DNA of 38,835 nucleotides from assembly GCA_003218755.1 (NCBI GenBank), contig QHOK01000036.1, forward strand, positions 1 through 38,835, given 5' to 3'. A model generated the notes under the pieces. That model made no database searches. It was not told the DNA's origin and saw only the letters and a list, made by a program, of their open reading frames with translations. The stretch is from Verrucomicrobiota bacterium. GTDB taxonomy: Bacteria > Verrucomicrobiota > Verrucomicrobiia > Chthoniobacterales > UBA10450. Of this stretch, positions 16,068 to 24,849 are shown piece after piece; the stretch's first letter is position 1, and each line of letters opens with the position of its first letter. The position numbers and the translations under genes are program-made.

Positions 16068-16092
16068 GACTGGTAAATCCAGTCCTTTTTTT
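16068..16092 (+). terminator. Hairpin plus T-run in the leader of the export locus
   Basis: GACTGG-TAAAT-CCAGTC is followed by CTTTTTTT, which has the shape of an intrinsic terminator reading rightward. No rightward gene ends before it, so if it works it would stop transcripts entering the polysaccharide export genes that begin at about 16153. The stem is only 6 bp. Confidence 0.45.
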
Positions 16093-16152
16093 GCTAATTT
16101 TTACTACCATTTTTCGTTGACGGGTTTTTGGCGCCACTCTACTCTCGCGGCG

Positions 16153-17623
16153 ATGCGCCCCGGTTTTGCCTTAACAACTCACCGTTTCGCTGCATTTCCA
16201 CTCCGCACGGCAATAGACACTGCCGGCGAGATCACCCGCCCGCTCACCCGACGGCCAATCCTTGCCCTCGTGGCAGGAATTTTCTTTGCAGCCGTTCTTG
16301 CTGCGCAAGCGCAGGAGTCGGTTGAACCCGACGTCTTGCCCTCGTTAGCGGAGCCGCCACCCGCTTCAGCGGAATCGTTGCCCTCCACATCAGCAGAGCC
16401 ATTGCCCGCTTTACCGCAATCCTTACCCTCCACACCGGCAGAGCCTTTGCCTTCTTCAGCGGCGTCATTGCCCTCCGCCGAGCAGGCGTTTCCGTCTTCA
16501 CCGGAGCCGTGGTCTTCTTCTACGAACTACACCGCAGCACAAACAAACGCTATTCCGCCGCCGACAGCAGGAGGTCCTTACGGCGGGGTCGACACCAAGA
16601 ACGTATTTCCAAGTGGCGAAATCACTTCCTCAGGTGAACCGCGTCGCTTTCACTACGAACTGCGACTGACAGTGCGCGGTGTGTGGGATGACAACATCTT
16701 TATCAGTCATACGAACCGGGTCTCGGATTATTATTTCGCGATTGAGCCGGAGATTACCATTGGATTCGGCGACATCGAGGGGCGCAGCAGAGCTTATCTT
16801 GCAAGATGTGGCGCTACTCGAATCGGCAAATCTCAACAGCATCTTCGATACGACCGGGCTTTGGGCAAACACCGATGCAAGCGCGCCCACCCGGGTGAAC
16901 ATCTTCAACACGCGCTTGAGGGCAAATTATGAACTGACCGGGAAACTATCGTTGCAGGGCGAATTTGATTCCTCGATCTACTTCTATCCTAATCACATCA
17001 GCTCCTACATTGTTTCGGGCGGTCTTTACCTTTACTACAATTGGCTGCCAAAGCTGTCGGTCGGCATTGGCGGCACTTTCGGGTATGATTGGGTCGACGA
17101 ACCAACTCCTAACCAAAGTTTCGAGCAGGTGAACGCGCGTCTTCAGTATCAGGCGACAGCCAAATTAGGTTTGTATGCTTCGGCAGGCGCTGAGTTTCGC
17201 CAGTTCGACGGCAACCGGGGTGACTACACCACACCGGTGTTTGAACTCGGAGCAATTTATCATCCGTTTGAAGGTACCAATCTCACGCTGGCCGCCGGCC
17301 GGCGCATTTATAATTCTGGGTTCCTGGGTGATCAAGATTTCGCGAACACATACGTTGTCGCCCGGTTCCAGCAGCGTTTATTCCAGCGCGTTTACTTCGG
17401 CTTGGCCAGCGGCTATGAAAACTCCGATTATTTCCCCGCGGAGCGGAATGTCAGCGCGCCACGGGATGATGATTACTGGTTTATCGAACCGTCCGTTGAC
17501 GTGCTGATTACCAGATGGCTGAGCACCGGGGTGTATTACCTGCATCGCGAAGACAGCAGTTCAGACGATTTCTTCAGTTTCTATGATAATCAGGTGGGCG
17601 TTAGGGCTACGCTCAGGTTCTAA
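16153..17623 (+). pseudogene. Outer-membrane beta-barrel protein of the export locus, frameshifted
   Basis: The first frame (from ATG 16153) has a signal peptide (RRPILALVAGIFFAAVLAAQAQE), a low-complexity Pro/Ser/Glu repeat region with LPS-type units, and the first barrel strands up to GFGDIEGRS (about 16794). The homologous sequence then continues in the +1 frame from LQDVALLESANL (about 16800) to the terminal Phe at 17623. That second part is rich in alternating aromatic strands (SSIYFYPNHISSY, YDWVDEPTPNQSFEQ, FSFYDNQVGVRATLRF). Neither frame alone makes a full barrel. The junction looks like a small internal deletion that left the frame out of phase, judged from remembered relatives. It could also be a sequencing or assembly error. 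Such barrels usually accompany wza/wzc genes in this phylum. Confidence 0.7.
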
Positions 17624-18317
17624 GCACGGTTTGAATCGTCTGCGAGCTGGGACAAGGGGACGATGGTTGGCGATTGCGCTCCCGTTGTCGTTGCTCCCAG
17701 GGTTCCTGTTAGCCCAAATTATGCCGGGCACCGCCGCGTCGCAGCCCGCCGCCAACTCTACATCGCCAGCGTCCATTTCGGCGCCGCCATCAAGCAGCGG
17801 AGCCAGCGCCCCGGCTGGTTACATTTTGAGTGCCAACGACCAGGTGGCGGTCGAAGTGTTTGGTGAAGAGGATCTGCGGACAAACGGACGATTGAACCCC
17901 GAGGGTAACTTGAGCGTGCCATTGTTGGGCTCGATCCATTTGGCGGGACTCACGCTGACCCAGGCAGCTTCAAAACTCACGGAGTTGTACGGCCGCGATT
18001 ATCTGGTTAACCCAAGGGTCAATGTCATGCTCCTCAGCTATGCAAAGCGACGTTTCTCGATTCTGGGTCAGGTAAGTCGACCCGGCAGTTACGAAATGCC
18101 GGATGCCAGCCCGGGCGGTATTGATCTACTCGAGGCCGTCGCGCTGGCTGGCGGATATACCCGCATTGCTGCGCCGGAACGAATTACGGTGCGGCGACAT
18201 AACGCGAGTGGCGATCAGGTTTTCAAGGTGAATGCGAAGCGCTTCACGAAGGGAAGCGGCGGAGGTTTTCTTGTCGAGCCGGGCGATACCATTACCGTCG
18301 GGGAAAGTATTTTTTAA
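17583..18317 (+). CDS. Wza-like polysaccharide export protein
   Basis: The product (244 residues from ATG 17583) has a hydrophobic export signal (WLAIALPLSLLPGFLLAQ), a Pro/Ser/Ala linker, then a polysaccharide export (Poly_export) domain beginning GYILSANDQVAVEVFGEED and an SLBB-like second half (ILGQVSRPGSYEMP). This family forms the outer-membrane/periplasmic channel for capsule or exopolysaccharide. No lipobox cysteine is visible, unlike E. coli Wza. ATG 17583 overlaps the end of the barrel gene by 41 bases; a TTG at 17631 just after that stop is a plausible alternative start that keeps the whole signal peptide. The Wzc gene follows after 72 bp. Confidence 0.88.
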   Translation: MIIRWALGLRSGSKHGLNRLRAGTRGRWLAIALPLSLLPGFLLAQIMPGTAASQPAANSTSPASISAPPSSSGASAPAGYILSANDQVAVEVFGEEDLRTNGRLNPEGNLSVPLLGSIHLAGLTLTQAASKLTELYGRDYLVNPRVNVMLLSYAKRRFSILGQVSRPGSYEMPDASPGGIDLLEAVALAGGYTRIAAPERITVRRHNASGDQVFKVNAKRFTKGSGGGFLVEPGDTITVGESIF

Positions 18318-18389
18318 CTGGAAATTTTTTTGCGCCTTCGCCTTTCCGATCGCGCTGCTTGAGTGTAAGCTTCGAGCCAATACTTTGCC

Positions 18390-20909
18390 GTGATTGATCC
18401 TGCGCAATCTGTTACGGGAACGACCGTTCCCCCAAATTCCGAGAAACCAGTCGTGCCGTTGGCCGGGCAATACGCCGAGGGGCTACAGAGATTCGATTTT
18501 CGACGTTTCTGGCATTCTTTCGTCGAACGTATTTGGATCGTCGCCATTTGTGTTCTGGCCGGCCTTTTTCTAGCGCTGGGCTACCTGGCGCGGACGCCGA
18601 AGCTTTACCAGGGACACACAGCCCTGGAAGTGGAATTTCAAGAGCCGACTTTTCTCGCTACGGATGATTCTGCAACGCGCATGCGTTCGATGTTTCTAGC
18701 CAGTCAGGAGGCACTGCGAACGATCGAACAAAATCTGACTAACCAAACACTTCTTGCCCGAGTTGTGCGCTCCGAAGGCTTGACTGAAGACGGTGGACGC
18801 GCGCTTCTAGGTCAGAGCGTCGCAGGCGATAAGAGTTCCACCTCGACGCAGCGCACCGATCCGTCGCAGGTTGAGAACAAGACTCAGAACGCGAGCGGTG
18901 TCACAACATTTACGCCACTCGAAGAGGGATTGGGTCGAGCAATGGTCGGGATGGTGAAGCCGGCGATCCGCCGCGGGACGCGCCTGATCGATTTATACGT
19001 GACGCACCGCGATCCAGCCATGGCACAGCGGCTCGCCGAAGCAATCGGTCGGGAGTACATCCGCAACTCGATCGAGCGCCGCGCTTCGCTCAGCGAGGAG
19101 GCATTGCGTTATTTGCTGGAAGAAGAAGAACGATTGAAGAGGAACCTGCAAAAAAGCGAGGCGGCCGTCGCCGAATACAAGGCGAATAATCCAGACGCGT
19201 TGCAACTTGGCGGCGGCACGGCCGCGACGGGCTCACAGCAGGGATCTGGCTCTGGCGCCGGCGGACCACGGGGCGGCTTGGTCGAGGACAAACTGCAAGA
19301 GCTAAACAACAAATTGACCGCAGCGAAGGCCGATCGGATTCACCTTGAAGGTGAGCTCCAGCAAATCGAACAAGCTGGTGATAACATCGACGCGTTGCTT
19401 GCGATTCCGAGTATCTCTGCTGCCGGAATGGTGACCGAAGCGCGGCGTGAAGTTACAAGGATTGAAGCGGGGATCACAACCTACGCGTTACGGTACAAGG
19501 ACAAGCATCCCAAAATGATTGCAGCCCGGGCCTCGCTGGCCGAGGCGAAACAAAAGCTTCGTCAAGCCGTGCTGGCGCAACCTCCGATTCTGCGTAATGC
19601 CATCGAACAGACCAAGGCCACAGAGGTCAGCTTGCAACAGGCGTTGCAAGACCAGCAGGGCGTCGCGGTCAATCTCAACCGCACAGCAATCGGCTATCAG
19701 GAGTTGGCCCGGCAAGCCGAAACGGATCGGGCACTCTACGAGAGCGTCCTTCGCCAGATAAAGGAGACAAGTTTAACAAAAGACGTGAAGACGAATGCAG
19801 TAAGTGTGATTGAGCACTCGCCGCTTCCGCACTCACCCGTTAGTCCTCGTCCCACGAGAGCGATCGCTCTGGGTCTGCTTGGCGGCCTGGCTGCCGGACT
19901 GGCATTCGTTTTTGGCGCCGATGCGCTGGACCGTTCCATCAAGACCGTGGACCAGGCAGAAAGTACACTGGGATTACCTGTTTTCGCAGCTGTTCCCGAC
20001 ACCACTGATGAAGGCCCTGTTACCAGGCTAAAACGGCGAAGCAAAGTTTTCGGAAGTTCGAACTACCGCGTCGTGGTGGAAACTCCTGAAAGCCCGGCCG
20101 CCGAAGCGTTCCGCAATTTGCGCGCTGCGCTTTCTCTTTTGGGCCCGGAAGCCGAGCGCAAGGTTTCGCTTTTCACCAGTGCGCTGCCTAACGAAGGAAA
20201 AAGTTTCACCAGCGCAAATTATTCGCTTGCGCTGGCTCAACAGGGTTATCGCGTGCTTCTAATCGACGGCGACCTGCGCCGGCCAAACATGCACAGGATT
20301 TTCCGTTTCCCGGATGCCAACACAACAAACAATTCCGACGAAGAAGGAGCGCCGGGAGTGATAGACTGCCTGGTGGGTGAAGCGGACGTAGCCTCGGCAG
20401 CGCGCCAGATTCCCGCTGGAGAAATCCAGCTTGTCGACGAGAGCATTGAGCTGACAGGGAACATTCTCACCGCGACAGGAGGCCAGCTTTCCGTCCTCGC
20501 AGGTGGACGACGCGCGCCCAATCCGGCTGAGATTCTTGCCGGGCCATTCTTCGGGCAACTCGTTGCCGAGGCTGCAACAATCTTTGATCGTGTGGTAATC
20601 GATAGCGCACCAATTCTGGCAGTCAGTGACACTCTGCTCATGACTCCACACGTCCAGACGGTGTGCATTGTTATTCGAGCGGCAAAAACACCGCGTCCGG
20701 CCGTCCGCCGTGCAATTACCTTGCTGGCAAAGTCAGGAATTCGCCCGGCCGGGTTGGTACTGAATCGTTTGCGGCGAAGCCGTGGGGTTGGCTATTATTA
20801 CTATTACGCTTCGCACGGTTACGGCAAAGACGAAGGAGCATATTCTCGGAGCTACACTCACAGCTACGGTGGCCGATCCAAGTCCGACCACGAGGACAAC
20901 GGAGCCTAG
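18390..20909 (+). CDS. Wzc-like polysaccharide co-polymerase with tyrosine autokinase domain
   Basis: This 839-residue inner-membrane protein controls chain length and export. The N-terminal Wzz-type domain begins with a first membrane helix (about 48-66), followed by a long periplasmic coiled-coil region (about 210-450, with a Gly-rich insert near 275-295) and a second helix (about 490-512). The cytosolic BY-kinase domain has Walker A LPNEGKSFTSAN (about 597-608) and Walker A' VLLIDGDLRRP (about 621-631). The C-terminus is a tyrosine cluster (VGYYYYYASHGYG, then further Tyr to the end), as used for autophosphorylation. The start is GTG 18390. Its stop is immediately followed by the stop of the O-antigen ligase gene on the other strand. 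Confidence 0.93.
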   Translation: MIDPAQSVTGTTVPPNSEKPVVPLAGQYAEGLQRFDFRRFWHSFVERIWIVAICVLAGLFLALGYLARTPKLYQGHTALEVEFQEPTFLATDDSATRMRSMFLASQEALRTIEQNLTNQTLLARVVRSEGLTEDGGRALLGQSVAGDKSSTSTQRTDPSQVENKTQNASGVTTFTPLEEGLGRAMVGMVKPAIRRGTRLIDLYVTHRDPAMAQRLAEAIGREYIRNSIERRASLSEEALRYLLEEEERLKRNLQKSEAAVAEYKANNPDALQLGGGTAATGSQQGSGSGAGGPRGGLVEDKLQELNNKLTAAKADRIHLEGELQQIEQAGDNIDALLAIPSISAAGMVTEARREVTRIEAGITTYALRYKDKHPKMIAARASLAEAKQKLRQAVLAQPPILRNAIEQTKATEVSLQQALQDQQGVAVNLNRTAIGYQELARQAETDRALYESVLRQIKETSLTKDVKTNAVSVIEHSPLPHSPVSPRPTRAIALGLLGGLAAGLAFVFGADALDRSIKTVDQAESTLGLPVFAAVPDTTDEGPVTRLKRRSKVFGSSNYRVVVETPESPAAEAFRNLRAALSLLGPEAERKVSLFTSALPNEGKSFTSANYSLALAQQGYRVLLIDGDLRRPNMHRIFRFPDANTTNNSDEEGAPGVIDCLVGEADVASAARQIPAGEIQLVDESIELTGNILTATGGQLSVLAGGRRAPNPAEILAGPFFGQLVAEAATIFDRVVIDSAPILAVSDTLLMTPHVQTVCIVIRAAKTPRPAVRRAITLLAKSGIRPAGLVLNRLRRSRGVGYYYYYASHGYGKDEGAYSRSYTHSYGGRSKSDHEDNGA

Positions 20910-22352
20910 TTAATCGCGAGCTATCACTTCAGTTTTGTCTTGGAGTTCTGGCTTCAGACCACCGAACGCTAAGCCTCGGCTGCTGACTAGCCTTTCGTGC
21001 CATAGGGAGCTTCCCCAGCAAAGACCCAGATAAGTCGCCACATAGAGCTGGATCGATTCGATCTGAAGGGGGAAATCGACCAGCGCGTGCAGCGCCACTC
21101 CTATAAGTGCAGTGATAACCAAAGGCTGCAGCACGCGTCTTCGTGGCGTCCAGTCTCGCTTGGCATACTTCTTATAACTATGAAGCCCGACTGTTATTCC
21201 TCCGAAGAACAGCAACGCCCAAAGGCTGCTCCCCAACCACCCCCATTCCAACAGAGTCTGTAAGTAGTCCTCGTGCAAGAACCTCCAGGTACCCGGCGCC
21301 TGGTTAGTAGATCCGATGTTGTAGGTCGGAAATACAACGCGAAAGGTTGCCGGCCCAAATCCGAACAGCCTCGCATCGGGCAGCGCGCCCATCGCGACGC
21401 CGAAAGCTCGCCAACGCGCATCGCCAGAAATCCGTTGGCTCTCCGCCTGCCACCGGTTCAGCGGTTGGTCCAAATGAGTCGCCTGAGCGAGTGCGATCAG
21501 CGCCAAAAGAATCGCAAGGACGCCCGCCAACGCGACGCTTTTCTCTGCGCCGGACAGCTTTCGCAGAAGCGCGGGTCCAAATTGCACAAAGATCGCAACC
21601 AGTAATAGAAGAGCGACCAATTGAGCCATACGCGAGGTATTCGCCGGCACCCCGGCAATCGTCAGGATAAAAACACTTATCCACATCGCTCGCATGCCGG
21701 GATGAGATCGGTTGCTAAAGGCTCGGATAACAAGACCGGCACTCAACGGCCACACCACGTTCAAAAATGCTCCGGCATTACCGTGGTAATAATATGTCGC
21801 AAAAAAAGTGCTCACCCAAACTTCCGGCGGCGGCGGCGGTTGCCAGAAAATCATCTGCGCGCCGGTGGCTTTCTGAAGCAAACCGAGAAATGCGATCGAG
21901 CCAGCGACCAGACCAATCACATACCATAAGCGAAGCAACCACCGGTTGCTCTGAGAAACATCCGAGACGAACAGGATCGTCCCCAGCAGCAACGCGCCTC
22001 GGATCATCCATGCAGCGCTGATTGTGTAATCAACGGAGCCGGCCAAAGACGGCGCGAAGTTGTGTAGCGGCACAAAAACAAAAAAATCCGAATCGTAGAT
22101 TGACTTCGCGTTGAAGCCCATCCAGCCGCCTACGCAAAGCAAAGCCCCTGTAAAAAAGAACAGAAGCCGTGGAAATCGCGGCCTTCGCCTACTAACAAGC
22201 AACTCAACGGCCCAAAGAACGAGCGCAGCCAATAACACCCAGTTGGTTATTTGGATGCTCGACGATGTTGTGGCGCCGTACGCCCACGGGGCGTAAATAA
22301 GGGCAGTAAAAAAAATCCAGCGAGATGCAGTGCGAAAGAAATGGGAAATCAC
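20910..22352 (-). CDS. O-antigen ligase/polymerase family membrane protein
   Basis: The 480-residue protein has about ten to twelve hydrophobic helices and a Wzy_C/O-antigen ligase signature: LFGFGPATFRVVFP, then HEDYLQTLLEWGWLG in the large periplasmic loop region. The family polymerises repeat units (Wzy) or transfers glycans to a lipid acceptor (WaaL); sequence alone does not separate them. Given the adjacent Wza and Wzc genes, polymerisation of an exopolysaccharide is more likely. It ends base-to-base against wzc on the opposite strand, and the initiating sugar transferase lies 103 bp upstream on the same strand. Confidence 0.88.
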   Translation of the reverse strand: MISHFFRTASRWIFFTALIYAPWAYGATTSSSIQITNWVLLAALVLWAVELLVSRRRPRFPRLLFFFTGALLCVGGWMGFNAKSIYDSDFFVFVPLHNFAPSLAGSVDYTISAAWMIRGALLLGTILFVSDVSQSNRWLLRLWYVIGLVAGSIAFLGLLQKATGAQMIFWQPPPPPEVWVSTFFATYYYHGNAGAFLNVVWPLSAGLVIRAFSNRSHPGMRAMWISVFILTIAGVPANTSRMAQLVALLLLVAIFVQFGPALLRKLSGAEKSVALAGVLAILLALIALAQATHLDQPLNRWQAESQRISGDARWRAFGVAMGALPDARLFGFGPATFRVVFPTYNIGSTNQAPGTWRFLHEDYLQTLLEWGWLGSSLWALLFFGGITVGLHSYKKYAKRDWTPRRRVLQPLVITALIGVALHALVDFPLQIESIQLYVATYLGLCWGSSLWHERLVSSRGLAFGGLKPELQDKTEVIARD

Positions 22353-22455
22353 ACAAAAACGGCAAGCTGCTTGTCAATGAACGGTTATCAGTATCACTCG
22401 GCGGCTAATCCCGCACGCTTCACGTAACTCACGTATCTATTCAAGACTTTGACGC

Positions 22456-23979
22456 TCACCGTCCTTTGCCAAACAGCATGGTGTACAACGTTTTCAACAC
22501 GATCATTGCATCCAGCTTCAGTGAGTAATGCCGAATGTAGTAGAGGTCGTACTTTAGCTTCTCCACCGCGTCCTCGTCACTCTCGCCGTAGGGATAGTTT
22601 ACTTGCGCCCACCCAGTGATCCCTGGTTTGACCAGGTGCCGAAAATGATAAAATGAGACCGTTTGCTCATAGCGTTCGGCGCACTTGCTCCACTCTGGGC
22701 GTGGACCAATCAGGCTAATGTCTCCTTTGAGCGCATTCCAAAGTTGGGGCAGCTCATCGAGCCGGAGTTTTCGCAGCCAAAGCCCCACAGACGTAACGCG
22801 GCGATCGCCCTTTCGCGTGTAAATGTCTTCGTCCGCCTGATCGAAGCGCCGGCACATCGTTCGGAATTTGAAAAGAATGAACCGTCTCCCGTCGCGGCCA
22901 ACTCGTTCCTGCCGGAAAAAAACCGGACTGCGGTCCTCCATCCAAATGAGGAGAGGGACAAGCACGAAGAGCGGAGCGCAAACGACTAGCGCTGTCGCAG
23001 AGGCTACAATGTCGAAGAGCCGCTTGAGATAATGGTAGGGCGAGGTACGAGCCAGTTGAAAACCAGTCTGGAGCGGCCAAAACGGATCGACGATACCGAG
23101 CGGCAGATAACGCCACTGAGTTTCATAAAATGATTCCAGCGTGTAAACGCGCGTTTGCTGAAACTGGGCGCGCACAAGATGCGCCAGCAGTTGCGTGCTG
23201 AGCGAGCTCGCTCTCTCAGCGAGAATGATGCCGCTATAACGTTCGCCGAGATTATTTAACTTGGCGGCGAGATTTCCTTGCACAATCGGCGATCCTTCAC
23301 CGGCGATTGGCTGGCCCACTCGTTCCTCATTTACATCCACAAATTCGAGCCGCTGTCCGTTTGGCGAGTTCCTGTACGCCTGGTAAAAATGCGCCGCCGC
23401 CGCGCCACCGCCGATGACGAGGAACGAGCGTCCGGCGCTGCTGGCAACCACGTATTGCCGAATCCACCGGCGGTAAGCCAACGATAGCGGCAGGAAAATT
23501 GCGAAACTCAAAAGAAGCACGCCGCGGCTCGGCTTCATCGTCTGATCGAATGTCGCCGCAGAGTAAATCAACATCGCACTGACAACGGCCGCCGCGGTCA
23601 CAGCAAGAATGTGTTCGGCGGCATAGCCAAGAGTGAGCTTCTCAACGGTGCGATCATAGCCGCCGACAAAGTAAAGCGCCGTCACTATCACGCCGAGTTG
23701 AATCAGATTGATGATGAAGAACTGAAACGGCGTCGCATAGAATGCATCGTACCGAAACCAGCCTGCCACTCGGTAGATTGCGACCCAGCTCACTACATCC
23801 AGAAAAAGATACAGCACCGCAGACGACCATTCGTGGCTGAGAAAATGCGACCAGAGACCAGTTCGCCTAACGCGGGTAGCCGTGCCCCCGGCTTCGCTAA
23901 CGCCAGTTGAACAGTCCTCCTGGAATCCAAGGATTTCCCTAGAGATCGTCTGGGACCGGGATTCTTCACTGTTTCCCAT
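22456..23979 (-). CDS. Polyprenyl glycosylphosphotransferase (initiating sugar transferase)
   Basis: This 507-residue enzyme links the first sugar phosphate to undecaprenyl phosphate. The N-terminal half has four to five membrane helices, followed by a CoA-binding-like region with the Gly-rich LVIGGGAAAAHF. The catalytic C-terminal third (about 318-507) has the reentrant helix RLFDIVASATALVV, FFRQERVGRDGRRFILFKFRTM and RLDELPQLWNALKGDISLIGPRPE, closing with KPGITGWAQVNYPYG. These are the hallmarks of the WcaJ/EpsE family. It belongs with the O-antigen ligase-like gene downstream. No other glycosyltransferases lie in the window, so the remaining repeat-unit genes must be elsewhere. Confidence 0.95.
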   Translation of the reverse strand: MGNSEESRSQTISREILGFQEDCSTGVSEAGGTATRVRRTGLWSHFLSHEWSSAVLYLFLDVVSWVAIYRVAGWFRYDAFYATPFQFFIINLIQLGVIVTALYFVGGYDRTVEKLTLGYAAEHILAVTAAAVVSAMLIYSAATFDQTMKPSRGVLLLSFAIFLPLSLAYRRWIRQYVVASSAGRSFLVIGGGAAAAHFYQAYRNSPNGQRLEFVDVNEERVGQPIAGEGSPIVQGNLAAKLNNLGERYSGIILAERASSLSTQLLAHLVRAQFQQTRVYTLESFYETQWRYLPLGIVDPFWPLQTGFQLARTSPYHYLKRLFDIVASATALVVCAPLFVLVPLLIWMEDRSPVFFRQERVGRDGRRFILFKFRTMCRRFDQADEDIYTRKGDRRVTSVGLWLRKLRLDELPQLWNALKGDISLIGPRPEWSKCAERYEQTVSFYHFRHLVKPGITGWAQVNYPYGESDEDAVEKLKYDLYYIRHYSLKLDAMIVLKTLYTMLFGKGR

Positions 23980-24074
23980 GAAGCCGGTAATTATATGCTT
24001 AAGCGCAGCGGAAGTGAAGATTACTTTGTTCTGACCGAAGTCTTCGACGTAGCGTTGACATAATCAATCCGGTG

Positions 24075-24125
24075 GCCAAACCGCACTTGATTGCCAACGC
24101 GTTGAGAACAACGCGTTCTCCGCCT
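24075..24125 (+). repeat. Dispersed repeat shared with the icd upstream region, copy 2
   Basis: This reads GGCCAAACCGCACTTGATTG, then CCAACGCGTTGAGAACAACG and CGTTCT, matching the segment at 2286-2338 (minus strand) with a few substitutions. It ends about 30 bp before the sdhC start and may overlap its promoter or leader. Confidence 0.55.
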
Positions 24126-24153
24126 ACCGTCCACCGCAGTGCATGTTCGTACC

Positions 24154-24849
24154 GTGAATATTTTAGCGGCTTTTTATCCATCATCCGTCGGAAAAAAAAT
24201 GATCGTCGCGATCACTGGCATGATTTTGATCCTTTTTGTCATCGGACATTTGCTCGGCAATTTGCAAATTTTTATCGGACCGCACTGGATCAATGGTTAC
24301 TCGCAACATCTGCGCGATCTCGGCCCCCTGCTTTGGGCAATTCGTTTGTTCCTGCTTACGGCGGTCATTATTCACATCTGGGTAACGATCCATCTGGCGA
24401 TTGAGAATCGCCGCGCCCGGCCGGAAGCCTACATCGACAGGCGCTATGTGAAAGCAACTTTCGCCTCGCGCCACATGGTGATGAGCGGCCTGATCGTGCT
24501 GGCCTTTATTATCTATCATCTGGCGCATTTCACCGTTCGTGTGACGGATACACGGTTCACTCTGCTTAAAGCGGATCCTCTCGGCCATTATGATGTCTAT
24601 TCGATGATGGTCTATGGTTTCCAAAATTATTTTGTATCTGGGTTTTACGTGCTCGGGCTGTTTCTGCTCGCGCTTCATTTAAGCCATGGATCATCCAGCT
24701 TTTTTCAATCGCTTGGACTGAATGACAAGAAACTGACGCCGCGCCTGGCGCTCGGCGGTCGAATTTTCGCGTGGCTTCTCTTTGCAGGCTACACCTCCAT
24801 TCCCCTCGCCATCCTGCTTGGACTAATCAAGCCAGCGCAACAATTATGA
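24154..24849 (+). CDS. sdhC: Succinate dehydrogenase cytochrome b subunit
   Basis: This membrane anchor of complex II belongs to the single-subunit, five-helix, diheme class (as in Bacillus and Wolinella), in place of separate SdhC and SdhD. Visible features are an N-terminal [20 protein letters not shown] segment with HLLGNLQIF, and His residues on successive helices ([36 protein letters not shown]) that can bind two hemes. The length is 231 residues from GTG 24154; a GTG at 24139 is also in frame. I prefer 24154 because it aligns with the usual start of relatives (MNI-x-AAF-x-PSSVGKK). The stop overlaps sdhA by 4 bases (ATGA). Confidence 0.92.
   Translation: MNILAAFYPSSVGKKMIVAITGMILILFVIGHLLGNLQIFIGPHWINGYSQHLRDLGPLLWAIRLFLLTAVIIHIWVTIHLAIENRRARPEAYIDRRYVKATFASRHMVMSGLIVLAFIIYHLAHFTVRVTDTRFTLLKADPLGHYDVYSMMVYGFQNYFVSGFYVLGLFLLALHLSHGSSSFFQSLGLNDKKLTPRLALGGRIFAWLLFAGYTSIPLAILLGLIKPAQQL

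Noticed and set aside
15949-16152. preQ1 riboswitch upstream of queE
   Set aside because: The leader lacks a compact C-rich hairpin followed by an A-rich tail overlapping the ribosome binding site; only an unrelated palindrome and hairpin are present.
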